NCBI GenBank assembly: GCA_902800045.1
Contig: CADCCZ010000001.1
Coordinates: 849,346 to 913,345 of the forward strand
DNA length: 64,000 nucleotides
Source of the DNA: an uncultured Bacteroidia bacterium
Lineage (GTDB): Bacteria > Bacteroidota > Bacteroidia > Bacteroidales > ML635J-15
Reading direction: 5' to 3'
Made by a program: the position numbers and the translations under genes
Shown here: in pieces, positions 46,402-55,729 of the stretch
Layout of the letters: every line of letters starts with the position of its first letter
How positions within the stretch are numbered: position 1 is the stretch's first letter
The notes under the pieces: model-generated
Database searches by the model: none
Told to the model about the DNA's origin: nothing
What the model saw: only the letters and a program-made list of their open reading frames with translations

Positions 46402-49302
46402 ATGATGAGAAGATTTATCTTTGGTATTGCCGCATTGATTTTGTCAATTGCAGCATTTGCGCAGGAGGGTTCCGACTGTACCAATCCGACGACAATCGCA
46501 AACCTTCCGTACAATGTCGAGGGAGTGTCCACTTTTGGCACATGCCCCTACACTTTCCCAAACTACACAATGAGGAGCGGAAATTATGTGTTCAAGTTCG
46601 TCCCTACCGAGGACCAGACCATAAACATTACAATTTCTGGCATTAGCCGTTCGTACGAACCTACTGCCACGCCATACCTCACCTATCCGAACGTTGGCGT
46701 ATTCCTATACCAAGGTTGCCCCGACGACGAAAATGCACAGCTTATCGGCAGTCCATTCGTTTCGAGTTCGGGCACGGCGACATCTGGTTCTATCAGTGGT
46801 GCAAACATTACAGCATCTACTGAATACTACATTGTAGTAGCCGCCGATTCTCTCATATACAATTATTTCATTACTTCCGCAGCAAGCTACACAACTGCAA
46901 CATTCAACCTGGCAGTGGAAAAAGTCGTTGAGAATGACGTTGCTATACGTACCGTCACCGCTGCAAACTCGGGCTGCGAAGCAACTACCACAGTTTCGTA
47001 CACAATTGCAAACAATGGCACACTCGAAGCAGCAGAAAATGCCGTATCGGTTGTCTGCAAGGTCAATGGCGTTGATGTAGCAACTGACAATCTTCCGGCC
47101 ATGGCTTCGGGAGCAACCCTGACAAGGACTTTCGACAACGTTGCTTTGGCGGAAGGAAGCAATACGATACAAATTGTTGCAACCCTTGTAGGCGACGAAA
47201 ATCCGGAAAACAATACAGGCAACGCAACGGCCAACAGAAATACGCTCATTACAAGTTTCCCATACATAGAAAACTTTGAAATAGAACCATACAAGTGGAC
47301 TCCAAGTCAGGCTGGCGCATGGGTAGCCGTAACTGGCGACGAAGGCATTTACTATATGACCGACACTACTGTAAGTAAGAATTCATACATAGTAACGCCA
47401 TGTCTCAGCTTTGCCGGAATGGAAATGCCCGAACTGCACTTCGACGTTCTGACCGACTACCCCGTAAGTTCTGGTGGCATGGGCGACATATTTGGCGGCG
47501 AATCTGGCCCCAAGGGACATGTCTTGGCATCGACAAACGGAAGCACATGGGACACAGTAGCTCCAATAGAAGCAACCGAAGTTTGGGTAAGAAAGAACAT
47601 CAGCCTTTCAAGATATGCTGGAGAATCAGTAGTGCTGATTCGCATTTCGTATAATGCAGGATGGAATATCGGCAGCATTTTTGGCGGCACGACAACTGGT
47701 GGCGCAGGTATTTCTGTCGACAACATCGACATTAGGGACGCTGCCATGAACGACCTCGGTGTAACAGCAATCACAGGTCCTGCTTCGGGTTGCGGACTTT
47801 CGGGCAACAGCCACGTTTCGGTAACAATCAAGAATTACGGACGTGCAGCGCAGTCGAACTACGTTGTGGAATATTCGGTTGACGGAGGTGCAAACTGGAC
47901 AATAGAAACAGTTAACGCCGAAATCGCAGCAGGCGCAACCGCTCAATATACGTTTAACAACGCTCTCAATCTAACAAACTATGGGACATACAATATAATA
48001 GCAAGAACTGCACTTGCCGGCGACGAAGACGCAAGCAACGACGAGGCTGAAGGTACGGTTGTTTCGCAAGGTCTGTACAATTCTAGCAATGCTGTTGCCA
48101 TTTTTTATGACACCGAATTTATAAACGACTGGTACGCAGTAGGAACGTATTCGTCGTGGATATACGGAAAAACAGCTATAGGTCCTAACGACAGCATCTG
48201 GACATGGGCAACAAATCCAAACGGACCTGTTAACCCAGGCGAAGTTTCCTACCTCTACTCTCCTTGCTACAACCTTACAGGCATGACAAATCCTATTGTA
48301 AAGATTAGCATGTGGTACAACCTGAGCGCAATGGACATTGGCGACGATACAGGTGAAATGCCGTTCGACCCGAGCAGCATGTTCGGCGTATTTGGCGGAG
48401 CACTCTCTCTGCAATATTCAATAAATGGCGGTTCAGCATGGATAAATGTCGTTGCTAACGACGGCGACCTCTCAGAAGGTTGGTACACATCGAACATGAT
48501 GACCGAAGGTATGAGCGACCCAGGCTGGTCGGGAAATACCAATGGCTTCGTTGCCGCAAAAACTGTCATCAGATTCCCAACCAATGCCGACCTTTCGAAC
48601 ATAAAGTTCAGATTTGCCTTCAAGACCACAAACATGAACATGGGTGACGACTCAGGAATGGGTGGATTCTTCCAGGACATCTTCGGCAGCATGACAGGAA
48701 GCAACTCTATTGGTGGTGCAGCTATCAGCAGCTTTGTAATCTACGACTGCTCGCCATTGCCAACCGCAGAATTCTCATATTCACAAGAGCTATGCACCGG
48801 AACTCAAATTCAATTCACCAACAATTCGCAGAATGCTGATTCGTACGCATGGAATTTCGGTGACGGACAGGGACTCGACTTGAGCGAACTTACAGGTGAC
48901 AGCGGCTTCGATTTGGGTGCATTCTTTGGCGACGGTTCTACCACATCAACCGAAGAAAACCCGACAATGACCTACAACAGCGAAGGCAACTACGTTGTAA
49001 CCTTGACTGCGACCAACGAATGCGGAACTAGCATACAGCAGGAAACTTTGAACATCCTTTCATGCACTAGCATCGACGAAGTTGAAACAGAAACCAGCAT
49101 CTACCCGAATCCTGCAAGTCAGAACATTACAATTACAAATGTAGAAAATGCTGATATTGAGATTATAAACGCTCTCGGTCAGGTTGTATATGCAAACGAA
49201 AATGCATCTGGCAACATTTCAATCGACGTAAGAAACTTCACAAACGGAACCTATTTTGTAAAAGTTAATGGTTCTGTCTCAAAGATTAATGTTGTCAAGT
49301 AA
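46402..49302 (+). CDS. Large secreted protein with PKD domain and type IX secretion (type A) sorting domain
   Basis: 966-residue surface or secreted protein. Signal peptide residues 1-20 (ending AFAQ). A first beta domain covers about 21-170. Two CARDB-like domains follow, at about 178-275 (NDVAIRTVTAANSGCEATTT) and 450-550 (NDLGVTAITGPASGCGLSGN). Jelly-roll regions of the adhesin/MAM kind occupy about 285-445 and 560-785. A PKD domain is at about 787-885 (NADSYAWNFGDG, ENPTMTYNSEGNYVVTLTAT). The sorting domain (about 898-966) starts SIYPNPASQNITI and ends YFVKVNGSVSKINVVK, the T9SS type A pattern. Five loops carry similar Gly/Phe insertions (near 356, 422, 647, 748 and 824). No enzyme motif is seen; an adhesin-like role is inferred. 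Confidence 0.9.
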   Translation: MMRRFIFGIAALILSIAAFAQEGSDCTNPTTIANLPYNVEGVSTFGTCPYTFPNYTMRSGNYVFKFVPTEDQTINITISGISRSYEPTATPYLTYPNVGVFLYQGCPDDENAQLIGSPFVSSSGTATSGSISGANITASTEYYIVVAADSLIYNYFITSAASYTTATFNLAVEKVVENDVAIRTVTAANSGCEATTTVSYTIANNGTLEAAENAVSVVCKVNGVDVATDNLPAMASGATLTRTFDNVALAEGSNTIQIVATLVGDENPENNTGNATANRNTLITSFPYIENFEIEPYKWTPSQAGAWVAVTGDEGIYYMTDTTVSKNSYIVTPCLSFAGMEMPELHFDVLTDYPVSSGGMGDIFGGESGPKGHVLASTNGSTWDTVAPIEATEVWVRKNISLSRYAGESVVLIRISYNAGWNIGSIFGGTTTGGAGISVDNIDIRDAAMNDLGVTAITGPASGCGLSGNSHVSVTIKNYGRAAQSNYVVEYSVDGGANWTIETVNAEIAAGATAQYTFNNALNLTNYGTYNIIARTALAGDEDASNDEAEGTVVSQGLYNSSNAVAIFYDTEFINDWYAVGTYSSWIYGKTAIGPNDSIWTWATNPNGPVNPGEVSYLYSPCYNLTGMTNPIVKISMWYNLSAMDIGDDTGEMPFDPSSMFGVFGGALSLQYSINGGSAWINVVANDGDLSEGWYTSNMMTEGMSDPGWSGNTNGFVAAKTVIRFPTNADLSNIKFRFAFKTTNMNMGDDSGMGGFFQDIFGSMTGSNSIGGAAISSFVIYDCSPLPTAEFSYSQELCTGTQIQFTNNSQNADSYAWNFGDGQGLDLSELTGDSGFDLGAFFGDGSTTSTEENPTMTYNSEGNYVVTLTATNECGTSIQQETLNILSCTSIDEVETETSIYPNPASQNITITNVENADIEIINALGQVVYANENASGNISIDVRNFTNGTYFVKVNGSVSKINVVK

Positions 49303-49328
49303 CCTATTGATAAAATTTATCACAAAAG

Positions 49329-49358
49329 TCTGCCGCCAGAAAGACGGCAGATTTTTTT
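49329..49358 (+). terminator. Terminator of the T9SS cargo gene
   Basis: TCTGCCG (49329-49335) / CGGCAGA (49345-49351) with a 9-nt loop, followed by seven T. Confidence 0.9.
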
Positions 49359-49379
49359 GTAAAAAAATAAAACTTTTTC

Positions 49380-49402
49380 AATATCTTATCGTATAAGATA
49401 TT
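49380..49402. promoter_or_regulatory. Inverted repeat just upstream of rpoD
   Basis: Perfect inverted repeat AATATCTTAT-CGT-ATAAGATATT with 10-bp arms, ending 17 bp before the rpoD ATG. It overlaps or touches a poor -7 match (TAGTTTTA, 49402-49409), so it could be an operator or a leader hairpin. Confidence 0.5.
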
Positions 49403-49419
49403 AGTTTTAAAAATAAGAA

Positions 49420-50280
49420 ATGAGACAGTTAAAAATTACTAAATCAATTACCAATCGCGAGAGTGCATCGTTGGACAAGTATTTACAGGAGATTGGTAAA
49501 GAAGAACTTATCACAGTAGAAGAAGAAGTCGAATTGGCGCAGCGAATCAGAAAAGGTGACCGCCAGGCATTGGAAAAGTTGACAAAGGCAAATTTGAGAT
49601 TCGTCGTTTCTGTTGCAAAGCAATATCAGAATCAAGGCTTAAGCCTCCCCGACCTTATCAACGAAGGAAATCTTGGTCTTATCAGAGCTGCAGAAAAATT
49701 CGATGAAACACGCGGTTTCAAGTTCATATCGTACGCAGTATGGTGGATCAGACAGTCGATTCTCCAGGCTTTGGCCGAACAGGCAAGAATTGTCCGTCTG
49801 CCTCTAAACCAGGTTGGCTCCCTCAACAAAATCAACAAGGCTTATTCAAGGTTCGAGCAGGAAAACGAACGTCGTCCAACCTCCGAAGAACTTGCAAAAG
49901 TGCTTGATATGCCAGAAGATAAGATTTCTGACACTCTTAAGGTTTCGGGACGTCACGTTTCGATGGATGCTCCATTCGCCAATGGCGAAGACAACAGCCT
50001 TGTCGACGTACTTGAAAACACCGACCTGCCAAACACCGACTCAAAACTTATCGAGGAATCTCTTTCTAAGGAAATAGAACGTGTACTTGCAGCACTTACC
50101 GAACGTGAAAGAGAAATTGTAAAAATGTTCTTTGGCATAGGCGGACCAGAACGTACGCTCGAAGAAATAAGCGACCAGTTCGGTCTTACCCGCGAACGCG
50201 TAAGACAAATCAAGGAAAAAGCCATCAGACGACTGAAACACTCCAACAGAAGCAAGTTGCTGAAGAGCTATTTAGGTTAA
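49420..50280 (+). CDS. rpoD: Primary sigma-70 factor RpoD (short Bacteroidota type)
   Basis: 286-residue housekeeping sigma factor without the N-terminal region 1.1, as is usual in Bacteroidota, where it recognises TTG / TAnnTTTG promoters. Region 1.2 includes [20 protein letters not shown]. Region 2 has [20 protein letters not shown], the [13 protein letters not shown] stretch and [20 protein letters not shown]. Region 3 follows at about 135-205, and region 4 (about 220-280) contains [17 protein letters not shown] and the helix-turn-helix [20 protein letters not shown]. An inverted repeat lies directly upstream and a bidirectional terminator directly downstream. Confidence 0.97.
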   Translation: MRQLKITKSITNRESASLDKYLQEIGKEELITVEEEVELAQRIRKGDRQALEKLTKANLRFVVSVAKQYQNQGLSLPDLINEGNLGLIRAAEKFDETRGFKFISYAVWWIRQSILQALAEQARIVRLPLNQVGSLNKINKAYSRFEQENERRPTSEELAKVLDMPEDKISDTLKVSGRHVSMDAPFANGEDNSLVDVLENTDLPNTDSKLIEESLSKEIERVLAALTEREREIVKMFFGIGGPERTLEEISDQFGLTRERVRQIKEKAIRRLKHSNRSKLLKSYLG

Positions 50281-50284
50281 AAAT

Positions 50285-50314
50285 AAAAAAGCGTCTTTTG
50301 GGACGCTTTTTTTT
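50285..50314. terminator. Bidirectional terminator between rpoD and clpC
   Basis: GCGTC (50291-50295) / GACGC (50302-50306) extended by an A-tract and a T-tract of eight; it sits between the converging rpoD and clpC genes. Confidence 0.88.
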
Positions 50315-50331
50315 ATTTAACTGCCTCATTG

Positions 50332-52854
50332 TTATTCTTTTGACAACGAAACTTTCATTCCTTCCTTTTCGTCGAATTCGAGTGTAATTATATTTTCGGA
50401 AGAAACATCGGCCTTCAATATGTATTCGGCCAACACATCCTCGACATACCTTTGTATTGCACGCTTCAGATGACGAGCACCAAACTTCGGATCGTAACCC
50501 TTCTCGACAATAAAGTCCTTTGCCGACTGCTCTATCTTTAAAGTGAATCCCATATCCTTTACCCTGTCGTACAGACCTGCAAGTTCAATGTCGATAATCT
50601 TGCAAATGTCATCCTTTGTAAGAGTGTTGAACTGTACAATATCATCGATACGGTTTATGAATTCAGGCGAGAATGTCTTTTTCAATGCATTCTCAATCAC
50701 CGACTTAGTGTTTTCAAGATATGCATCTTTCCTTGCCTTGGTATCAAATCCGACACCGACACCGAAATCAGACAACTGGCGCGAACCGATATTCGAAGTC
50801 ATTATCAATATGGTATTCTTGAAGTCGATCTTTCGGCCCGAACTATCGGTGAGACGACCTTCGTCGAGAATCTGCAGCAAGATATTGAACACATCGGGAT
50901 GTGCCTTCTCGATTTCGTCGAGAAGCACTACCGAATACGGCTTACGGCGAACTCGTTCGGTAAGCTGACCGCCTTCCTCGTAGCCTACATATCCTGGAGG
51001 TGCGCCCACCAGACGCGAAACAGCAAATTTCTCCATGTATTCGCTCATGTCGATACGTATTAAAGCATCATCGGTATCGAACAGGTATTTTGCAAGAATC
51101 TTAGCTAACTGCGTCTTACCCACACCAGTAGGTCCAAGGAATATGAACGTTCCGATTGGTTTGTTCGGGTCTTTAAGTCCGGCACGGTTACGGTGTATTG
51201 CATTTACAACCTTACTTATAGCCTCGTCCTGACCAATGATTTTTCCCGAAAGAGCCTCGCCCATTTCTAGCAGACGTGCGCCCTCGGTCTGAGCAACCCT
51301 TTTTACCGGAACTCCAGATATCATAGCGACCACCTCGGCGACTTCCTCTTCTGTAATAAGCTTCTTGTCATCGTTCATGTCGTTCATCCACTGCTTCTTC
51401 AGCTGGTCAACCGACATTTCTATATCGCGTTCCTTATCCCTATATGCCGCAGCAACCTCAAATTGCTGATCCTTAACCGACTGCATCTTTTGTTCACGCG
51501 TCTTTTGCAGTTCCGACTCGAGTTCAAGGATTTTATTCGGAACCGAAACCTTGAAGGTGTGAGCTCTTGCACCAGCCTCGTCGAGAGCATCGATGGCCTT
51601 GTCGGGCTGAGCCCTATCGCTTATGTATCTGTCGGTAAGTCGCACACATGCCTCAATTGCCTTGTCGGAATACACAACCTTATGATAGTCTTCGTATCTG
51701 CCCTTTACCTTCTGCAATATCTGTATAGTATCTTCAACAGTAGGCGATTCGACGATAACCTTCTGGAAACGTCGTTCCAATGCGCCATCACGCTCTATCT
51801 TCCGATACTCGTCGAGGGTTGTCGAGCCAATGCATTGTATTTCGCCACGGGCAAGAGCCGGCTTCAGGATGTTTGCAGCATCGAAGTTGCCCGAAGAATC
51901 GCCAGCACCGACAATAGTATGTATCTCGTCGATAAAAAGTATGACATCGGGACTTGCCTTCAGTTCATCAATTAGGTCGGTCATACGCTCCTCGAACTGA
52001 CCACGGTAGATAGTTCCAGCCACCATCGAGGTCATATTCAGCATTATAAGCTTCTTGTCGAACAGCACATGCGACACTTCCTTCTTTACAATCTTCGAAG
52101 CAAGCGCCTCGATGATTGCCGACTTGCCGACGCCAGGTTCACCAATAAGCACAGGATTGTTTTTCCTACGGCGCGACAATATCTGAGTTATACGATTGAT
52201 CTCATTTTCACGACCATACACGGGGTCAAGCTTGTCTTCCATAGCAGCAGCCGTGAGGTCTACTCCAAACTGGTCGAGCATAGGAGTTTTAGACTTGCTG
52301 CGTCTGTTACGCATCCGGTTTCTTGGTTCTTCGTCAAACCTATCTATATTCGAGAACTCCATGCCTTCGTCGCCAGGCAATTCATCATCCATATCGCTGT
52401 TGTCTTCGTCCTGAACCATCTCCCATTCACCAATTTCCATTGTCATTCGGAACAGGTCGTATCCAAGGTTGAACTTGTCGAGAACCAACAACAGATTGCT
52501 GGGGACTTTCAATATTGCAAGAAGCAAGTGATTGGTATTTATTTCGTTGCTACCCAGCGATATGGCTTCGGAGTGCATGAAAAGGCGGATTCGAGATATT
52601 GGCTTGCTGTCGACTACATCCTCGGGATTTGTAAGCGCGAGTTCCGACGACTTATAGTTCACCTCGATGGCACGCTTCAGTTCTGTCGTATTAACATTGA
52701 GTTCCTTAAGCTTCTGCATGGCTTCGCATTCGGTATTGCGGATAATGCCCAGCAACAAATGCTCCGGACAGAGCATACTGCTACCAAGACGTACGGCTTC
52801 TTCCTTGCCGTATTGCCATGTTTCTATAAGCGACGCAGAATAATTCTTTTCCAT
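50332..52854 (-). CDS. clpC: ATP-dependent Clp protease ATP-binding subunit ClpC
   Basis: AAA+ unfoldase that feeds proteins to ClpP. The ATG at 52854 ([20 protein letters not shown], 840 residues) is preferred. An ATG at 52866 lies only about 4 nt after the predicted transcription start from the -7 box at 52877-52884. The N-terminal Clp repeat domain (about 1-145) has [13 protein letters not shown]. The first AAA domain has [12 protein letters not shown] (near 238) and [14 protein letters not shown]-type segment ([20 protein letters not shown], near 455) marks it as ClpC rather than ClpA or ClpB. The second AAA domain has [12 protein letters not shown] (near 570). Confidence 0.95.
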   Translation of the reverse strand: MEKNYSASLIETWQYGKEEAVRLGSSMLCPEHLLLGIIRNTECEAMQKLKELNVNTTELKRAIEVNYKSSELALTNPEDVVDSKPISRIRLFMHSEAISLGSNEINTNHLLLAILKVPSNLLLVLDKFNLGYDLFRMTMEIGEWEMVQDEDNSDMDDELPGDEGMEFSNIDRFDEEPRNRMRNRRSKSKTPMLDQFGVDLTAAAMEDKLDPVYGRENEINRITQILSRRRKNNPVLIGEPGVGKSAIIEALASKIVKKEVSHVLFDKKLIMLNMTSMVAGTIYRGQFEERMTDLIDELKASPDVILFIDEIHTIVGAGDSSGNFDAANILKPALARGEIQCIGSTTLDEYRKIERDGALERRFQKVIVESPTVEDTIQILQKVKGRYEDYHKVVYSDKAIEACVRLTDRYISDRAQPDKAIDALDEAGARAHTFKVSVPNKILELESELQKTREQKMQSVKDQQFEVAAAYRDKERDIEMSVDQLKKQWMNDMNDDKKLITEEEVAEVVAMISGVPVKRVAQTEGARLLEMGEALSGKIIGQDEAISKVVNAIHRNRAGLKDPNKPIGTFIFLGPTGVGKTQLAKILAKYLFDTDDALIRIDMSEYMEKFAVSRLVGAPPGYVGYEEGGQLTERVRRKPYSVVLLDEIEKAHPDVFNILLQILDEGRLTDSSGRKIDFKNTILIMTSNIGSRQLSDFGVGVGFDTKARKDAYLENTKSVIENALKKTFSPEFINRIDDIVQFNTLTKDDICKIIDIELAGLYDRVKDMGFTLKIEQSAKDFIVEKGYDPKFGARHLKRAIQRYVEDVLAEYILKADVSSENIITLEFDEKEGMKVSLSKE

Positions 52855-52876
52855 TCTACCTTTCATTTAAAGATTG

Positions 52877-52884
52877 CAAAGGTA
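52877..52884 (-). promoter_or_regulatory. -7 promoter box of clpC
   Basis: The minus strand reads TTTTACCTTTGCAATC, containing TACCTTTG. No TTG at good spacing. It fixes the preferred clpC start at 52854. Confidence 0.5.
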
Positions 52885-52959
52885 AAACTTTTAGTCGGGA
52901 TTCTGAGGTTAAAAACAAATATTTTATTAATAGGTATATAATTTAAGTGAAACACCAAC

Positions 52960-53475
52960 TTACATCCGATGTCCATTTGGCGAATAGCTGTCAAACGTCG
53001 AATCGGAATACATTATTAAAATTCTCTCAATAGTTTTTTGAGGCTTAATAGAAGAGTCATTCTCCTGTTTACCAATCTGTTGGATGGGCGCAACATCTTC
53101 TTCTAGCTCATCTTTAAGCTGTTTAGAATCGAAAATATCTTCATCGTGGTCAATTGATGGCGATTTTTCGGCCTTATTTTCGATTGTCGGGTAATTGGCG
53201 GAGACCGACGGCTGATTGTCGAACAAACTTGGCTCAGCAACAGGGGACGAAACTTTTGTGTCGGTCGACTTATACATTTCGCCGCGACCAAAAAGAAGCC
53301 ATTCTGGATTTACCCCACGAAAACGTTCCAAAATTCTAGTCACAAGCTCTAGCGAAATTTTATTTCGACCTCTAAGGTAATGCGACAAGGCTGAACTTCC
53401 GATGCCAATTTCATCAGCAAACTTAACCATACCTATGTTCTCTACCTCTATTATTTTCTTGATTCGTTCTATCAT
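52960..53475 (-). CDS. XRE-family helix-turn-helix regulator
   Basis: 171-residue DNA-binding protein. The N-terminal HTH (about 1-65) reads MVKFADEIGIGSSALSHYLR and RNKISLELVTRILERFRGVN, then PEWLLFGRGEMYK, the usual Bacteroidota XRE form. A long polar, probably disordered linker (about 70-145) leads to a short C-terminal motif KTIERILIMYSDSTFDSYSP. Its promoter region contains two copies of a 12-bp palindrome (53496-53507 and 53520-53531), and more copies lie further upstream, which suggests self-regulation. This is inference: the binding site of the protein is not known. Confidence 0.88.
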   Translation of the reverse strand: MIERIKKIIEVENIGMVKFADEIGIGSSALSHYLRGRNKISLELVTRILERFRGVNPEWLLFGRGEMYKSTDTKVSSPVAEPSLFDNQPSVSANYPTIENKAEKSPSIDHDEDIFDSKQLKDELEEDVAPIQQIGKQENDSSIKPQKTIERILIMYSDSTFDSYSPNGHRM

Positions 53476-53495
53476 CTTTTTTACAAAATTTCAGT

Positions 53496-53531
53496 TTACA
53501 AATGTAATGACAATATTGATTACATTTGTAA
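53496..53531. promoter_or_regulatory. Two operator-like palindromes in the XRE promoter
   Basis: TTACAAATGTAA (53496-53507) and TTACATTTGTAA (53520-53531) lie 24 bp apart, 20-55 bp upstream of the XRE start. On the minus strand the first contains TACATTTG, a perfect -7 box, so a protein bound there would block the XRE promoter. Negative autoregulation is inferred. Confidence 0.55.
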
Positions 53532-53554
53532 AAAGTTATCAACAATATTTTACT

Positions 53555-53590
53555 TTACATTTGTAAATTGTAAAGTAAGTGGTATTTTTG
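53555..53590 (+). promoter_or_regulatory. Third palindrome overlapping a possible rightward promoter
   Basis: TTACATTTGTAA (53555-53566) sits within a larger inverted repeat TACTTTAC (53551-53558) / GTAAAGTA (53570-53577). It also holds the TTG (53561-53563) of a plus-strand promoter with TATTTTTG (53583-53590) after 19 bp. No gene follows for 640 bp, so the product would be a long leader or a small RNA. Confidence 0.4.
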
Positions 53591-53896
53591 TCAATATATA
53601 CTATACCGTTACAAAACAAAGACTTATCAAAAACAAGCATACATAAACTATTAGATTATAAAAATATATCTAAAATACTGATACACAACATTTAAATATA
53701 TGTAATTATAGCAATATAACACCTATTTACCTAAATATCAAAGCAAAGTCTCCTGATATTCGGCAATATACTATAACAAATACTTTAATAAAATTGTTCA
53801 AATGACTACTAACAAGTATTTTAGATTTTAAGACTATTGGTTTAATTTTGCATTTAACGTTTGTTAAAAAACTATCATTGGCTTTTGTAAAATTAT

Positions 53897-53984
53897 TTAC
53901 ATTTGTACTTATCGATTACAAATTTATTGGTAATTACAATTGTAAACATGCAAATCTGACATAATATTGTATTTACATTTGTAA
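53897..53984. promoter_or_regulatory. Distal group of three operator-like palindromes
   Basis: TTACATTTGTAC (53897-53908, one mismatch), TTACAATTGTAA (53934-53945, perfect) and TTACATTTGTAA (53973-53984). Centre distances are 37 and 39 bp. They lie about 250 bp upstream of the small-protein/serpin operon. Confidence 0.5.
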
Positions 53985-54194
53985 AATAGATGTTGCGCTT
54001 TACAAAATTGAAAAACTCGTATTTCAAACGATTTTCTTTCCCATGACATAAATCACCTTTCAAAAAAATCTCCCCTATTTACCCCTTAAAAATGATTCTT
54101 CGGTTGAAGCGTTTTTTCTATTTTTTCAGTTCATGGATAACATCGCTCTCCTATTCGGCAAAAAATAAATTTGCTTAATCGCACAAATCTTTTT

Positions 54195-54226
54195 TTTGTA
54201 CACATTAAAACATTGTATTATTTTTG
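54195..54226 (+). promoter_or_regulatory. Promoter of the small protein - serpin operon
   Basis: TTTG (54195-54198), 20 bp, then TATTTTTG (54219-54226) followed by C. The predicted start is near 54233, only about 2 nt before the ATG at 54235, so the message may be leaderless or nearly so. Confidence 0.65.
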
Positions 54227-54234
54227 CCTTTACT

Positions 54235-54501
54235 ATGGCTATATATAATAAGGTATTTGGACAAAGAAATGAAACTGCTGATAATGACAGGGGTTATACC
54301 GTGCAATTAAATGGCACGACAATTGCAATTTCATCATTGTTTTCTAAATTATCTAAAAATATGTACAAACTAAAATACCATATAACTACTGATGTTTCAG
54401 CTTGTTACATAGCAAAAACAGACATTTTAAGCGTTTCTGGATTGAAAAAAAAGATGCAAGTTGAACTCCTCCCGATTTTAGAACAAGAAAAACGATTATA
54501 A
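54235..54501 (+). CDS. Small protein of unknown function preceding a serpin gene
   Basis: 88 residues from the ATG at 54235. A longer frame to a TTG at 54196 runs through the promoter and is rejected. The sequence (MAIYNKVFGQRNETADNDRG, then TTIAISSLFSKLSKNMYK) has no signal peptide and no membrane helix, so it is predicted to be cytoplasmic. The central VQLNGTTIAISSLF and LKYHITTDVSACYIA look like strands, and the C-terminal third is a Lys/Glu-rich helix. I do not recognise a family. It is 27 bp from the serpin gene and probably co-transcribed with it. Confidence 0.6.
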   Translation: MAIYNKVFGQRNETADNDRGYTVQLNGTTIAISSLFSKLSKNMYKLKYHITTDVSACYIAKTDILSVSGLKKKMQVELLPILEQEKRL

Positions 54502-54528
54502 ATTAGCAAACAAAAAAAAGACAAAGAT

Positions 54529-55728
54529 ATGAAAAGAAGGTTTTTATTATTAATCGCGTTGGCAATAAGTGTCACGATGTGCTCACAAAATTCGATTGTG
54601 GAAAGTAACAATGATTTTACGTTTGACATGTTCAAGCATCTCAATTCGAGCGACACGTCAGAAACAAATATGTTTGTCAGTCCATTTAGTGTCTACGACG
54701 CTTTGGCCATGGCATACGACGGTGCTGCGAAAAAGACAGCTACTGAAATGCGCAAAGTAATGAAATTCAAGAAGAACCAAGAGGAATCTCACAAGGATTT
54801 CGTTCAATTGCTAAACGAATACAAAAAGGACAATAGCGTATTCACTATAACCAATGCTGCCGTAGCCCAGAAAAACTACAATTTCCTCGACTCGTATATG
54901 AAGTGCCTTAAGGATTTCAATGCAACCATATCGCAGGCCGACTTCAGCAAGGTCGAAGAACGTGCCGAAGCTGTAAAGAAAATCAACTCGTGGGTATCGA
55001 AAAATACCAACGATAAGATCAAAGACTTGCTTTCGAACAACGACATCGACGAGTTAACCAGACTTATACTCTTGAATGCCATATATTTCAATGCAAGCTG
55101 GAACACCGAATTCAATGCTGACAAGACCAGAAAGATGACTTTCTACGGCAAGAACTCGGTTGAATATATTACCGACTTCATGAACGGACAGCAGAAAGTC
55201 GGACTAAGCGAAAACGACGAAGCTCAAATGATAAAGATTGACTACAGCAAGGAAGTCGCTTCGATGTTCATAATAATGCCAAAGGAAAATGCCGACCTTG
55301 ACAAATATATATCTGAGTTCAGCCTCGAGAAGTTCGAAAAGCTGGAAAATACGCTTGCAGCCCTCAAGGTTAACCTTTCGATGCCAAAGTTCAAGGTAGA
55401 ATCGCGCTTCGAAATGAAAAAAGCCCTGATGGACATGGGTATTAAAGCAGCATTCTCCAAGAGCGCCGACTTCTCGAAGATGAACGGCAAGAGCAACCTC
55501 TATATCGACGAGGTTATACACAAAGCATTTGTCGAAGTTTCCGAAAAAGGCACCGAAGCTGCTGCTGCTACTGCTGTGGTAGTCAGAGAAAAATCGATGG
55601 CTGTAAGTCAGACTCCTAGCGTCAACATCAACAGACCATTTATATTTGTAATCAGAGAAAACAAGAACAATGCAATATTGTTCGTAGGTAAATATGTTAA
55701 ACCACAAGTTGAAGAAAATACCAAATAA
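54529..55728 (+). CDS. Serpin-family serine protease inhibitor, exported
   Basis: 399-residue serpin. The N-terminus MKRRFLLLIALAISVTMCSQ is a signal sequence; Cys18 could be lipid-modified, but Met at -1 is unusual for a lipobox. Serpin signatures are NMFVSPFSVYDALAMAYDGA near residue 47, LILLNAIYFNASWNTEF near 180, DEVIHKAFVEVSEKGTEAAA near 327 and the C-terminal RPFIFVIRENKNNAILFVGK near 370. The hinge GTEAAAATA (341-349) has the small residues needed for loop insertion, so it should be inhibitory. Counting from P15 Gly341, P1-P1' is Lys355-Ser356, predicting trypsin-like targets. Serpins are rare in bacteria; Tannerella forsythia miropin is a known Bacteroidales example. Confidence 0.94.
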   Translation: MKRRFLLLIALAISVTMCSQNSIVESNNDFTFDMFKHLNSSDTSETNMFVSPFSVYDALAMAYDGAAKKTATEMRKVMKFKKNQEESHKDFVQLLNEYKKDNSVFTITNAAVAQKNYNFLDSYMKCLKDFNATISQADFSKVEERAEAVKKINSWVSKNTNDKIKDLLSNNDIDELTRLILLNAIYFNASWNTEFNADKTRKMTFYGKNSVEYITDFMNGQQKVGLSENDEAQMIKIDYSKEVASMFIIMPKENADLDKYISEFSLEKFEKLENTLAALKVNLSMPKFKVESRFEMKKALMDMGIKAAFSKSADFSKMNGKSNLYIDEVIHKAFVEVSEKGTEAAAATAVVVREKSMAVSQTPSVNINRPFIFVIRENKNNAILFVGKYVKPQVEENTK

Positions 55729-55729
55729 T

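Larger units (their letters stand above)
53476..54234. other. Gene-free AT-rich regulatory gap with repeated palindromes
   Basis: The largest gene-free stretch (759 bp) lies between the divergent XRE gene and the small-protein/serpin operon. It is very AT-rich and has six copies of a TTACA-NN-TGTAA-type palindrome (five perfect, one with a single mismatch). It also holds a possible rightward promoter (53561-53590), a small hairpin CTTC-GGTT-GAAG followed by T-runs (near 54101-54128) and the promoter of the 54235 gene. No reading frame above background is seen. Confidence 0.75.

Noticed and set aside
54196..54234. TTG start for the small gene before the serpin
   Set aside because: The TTG is the -33 element of the promoter; the message begins near 54233.
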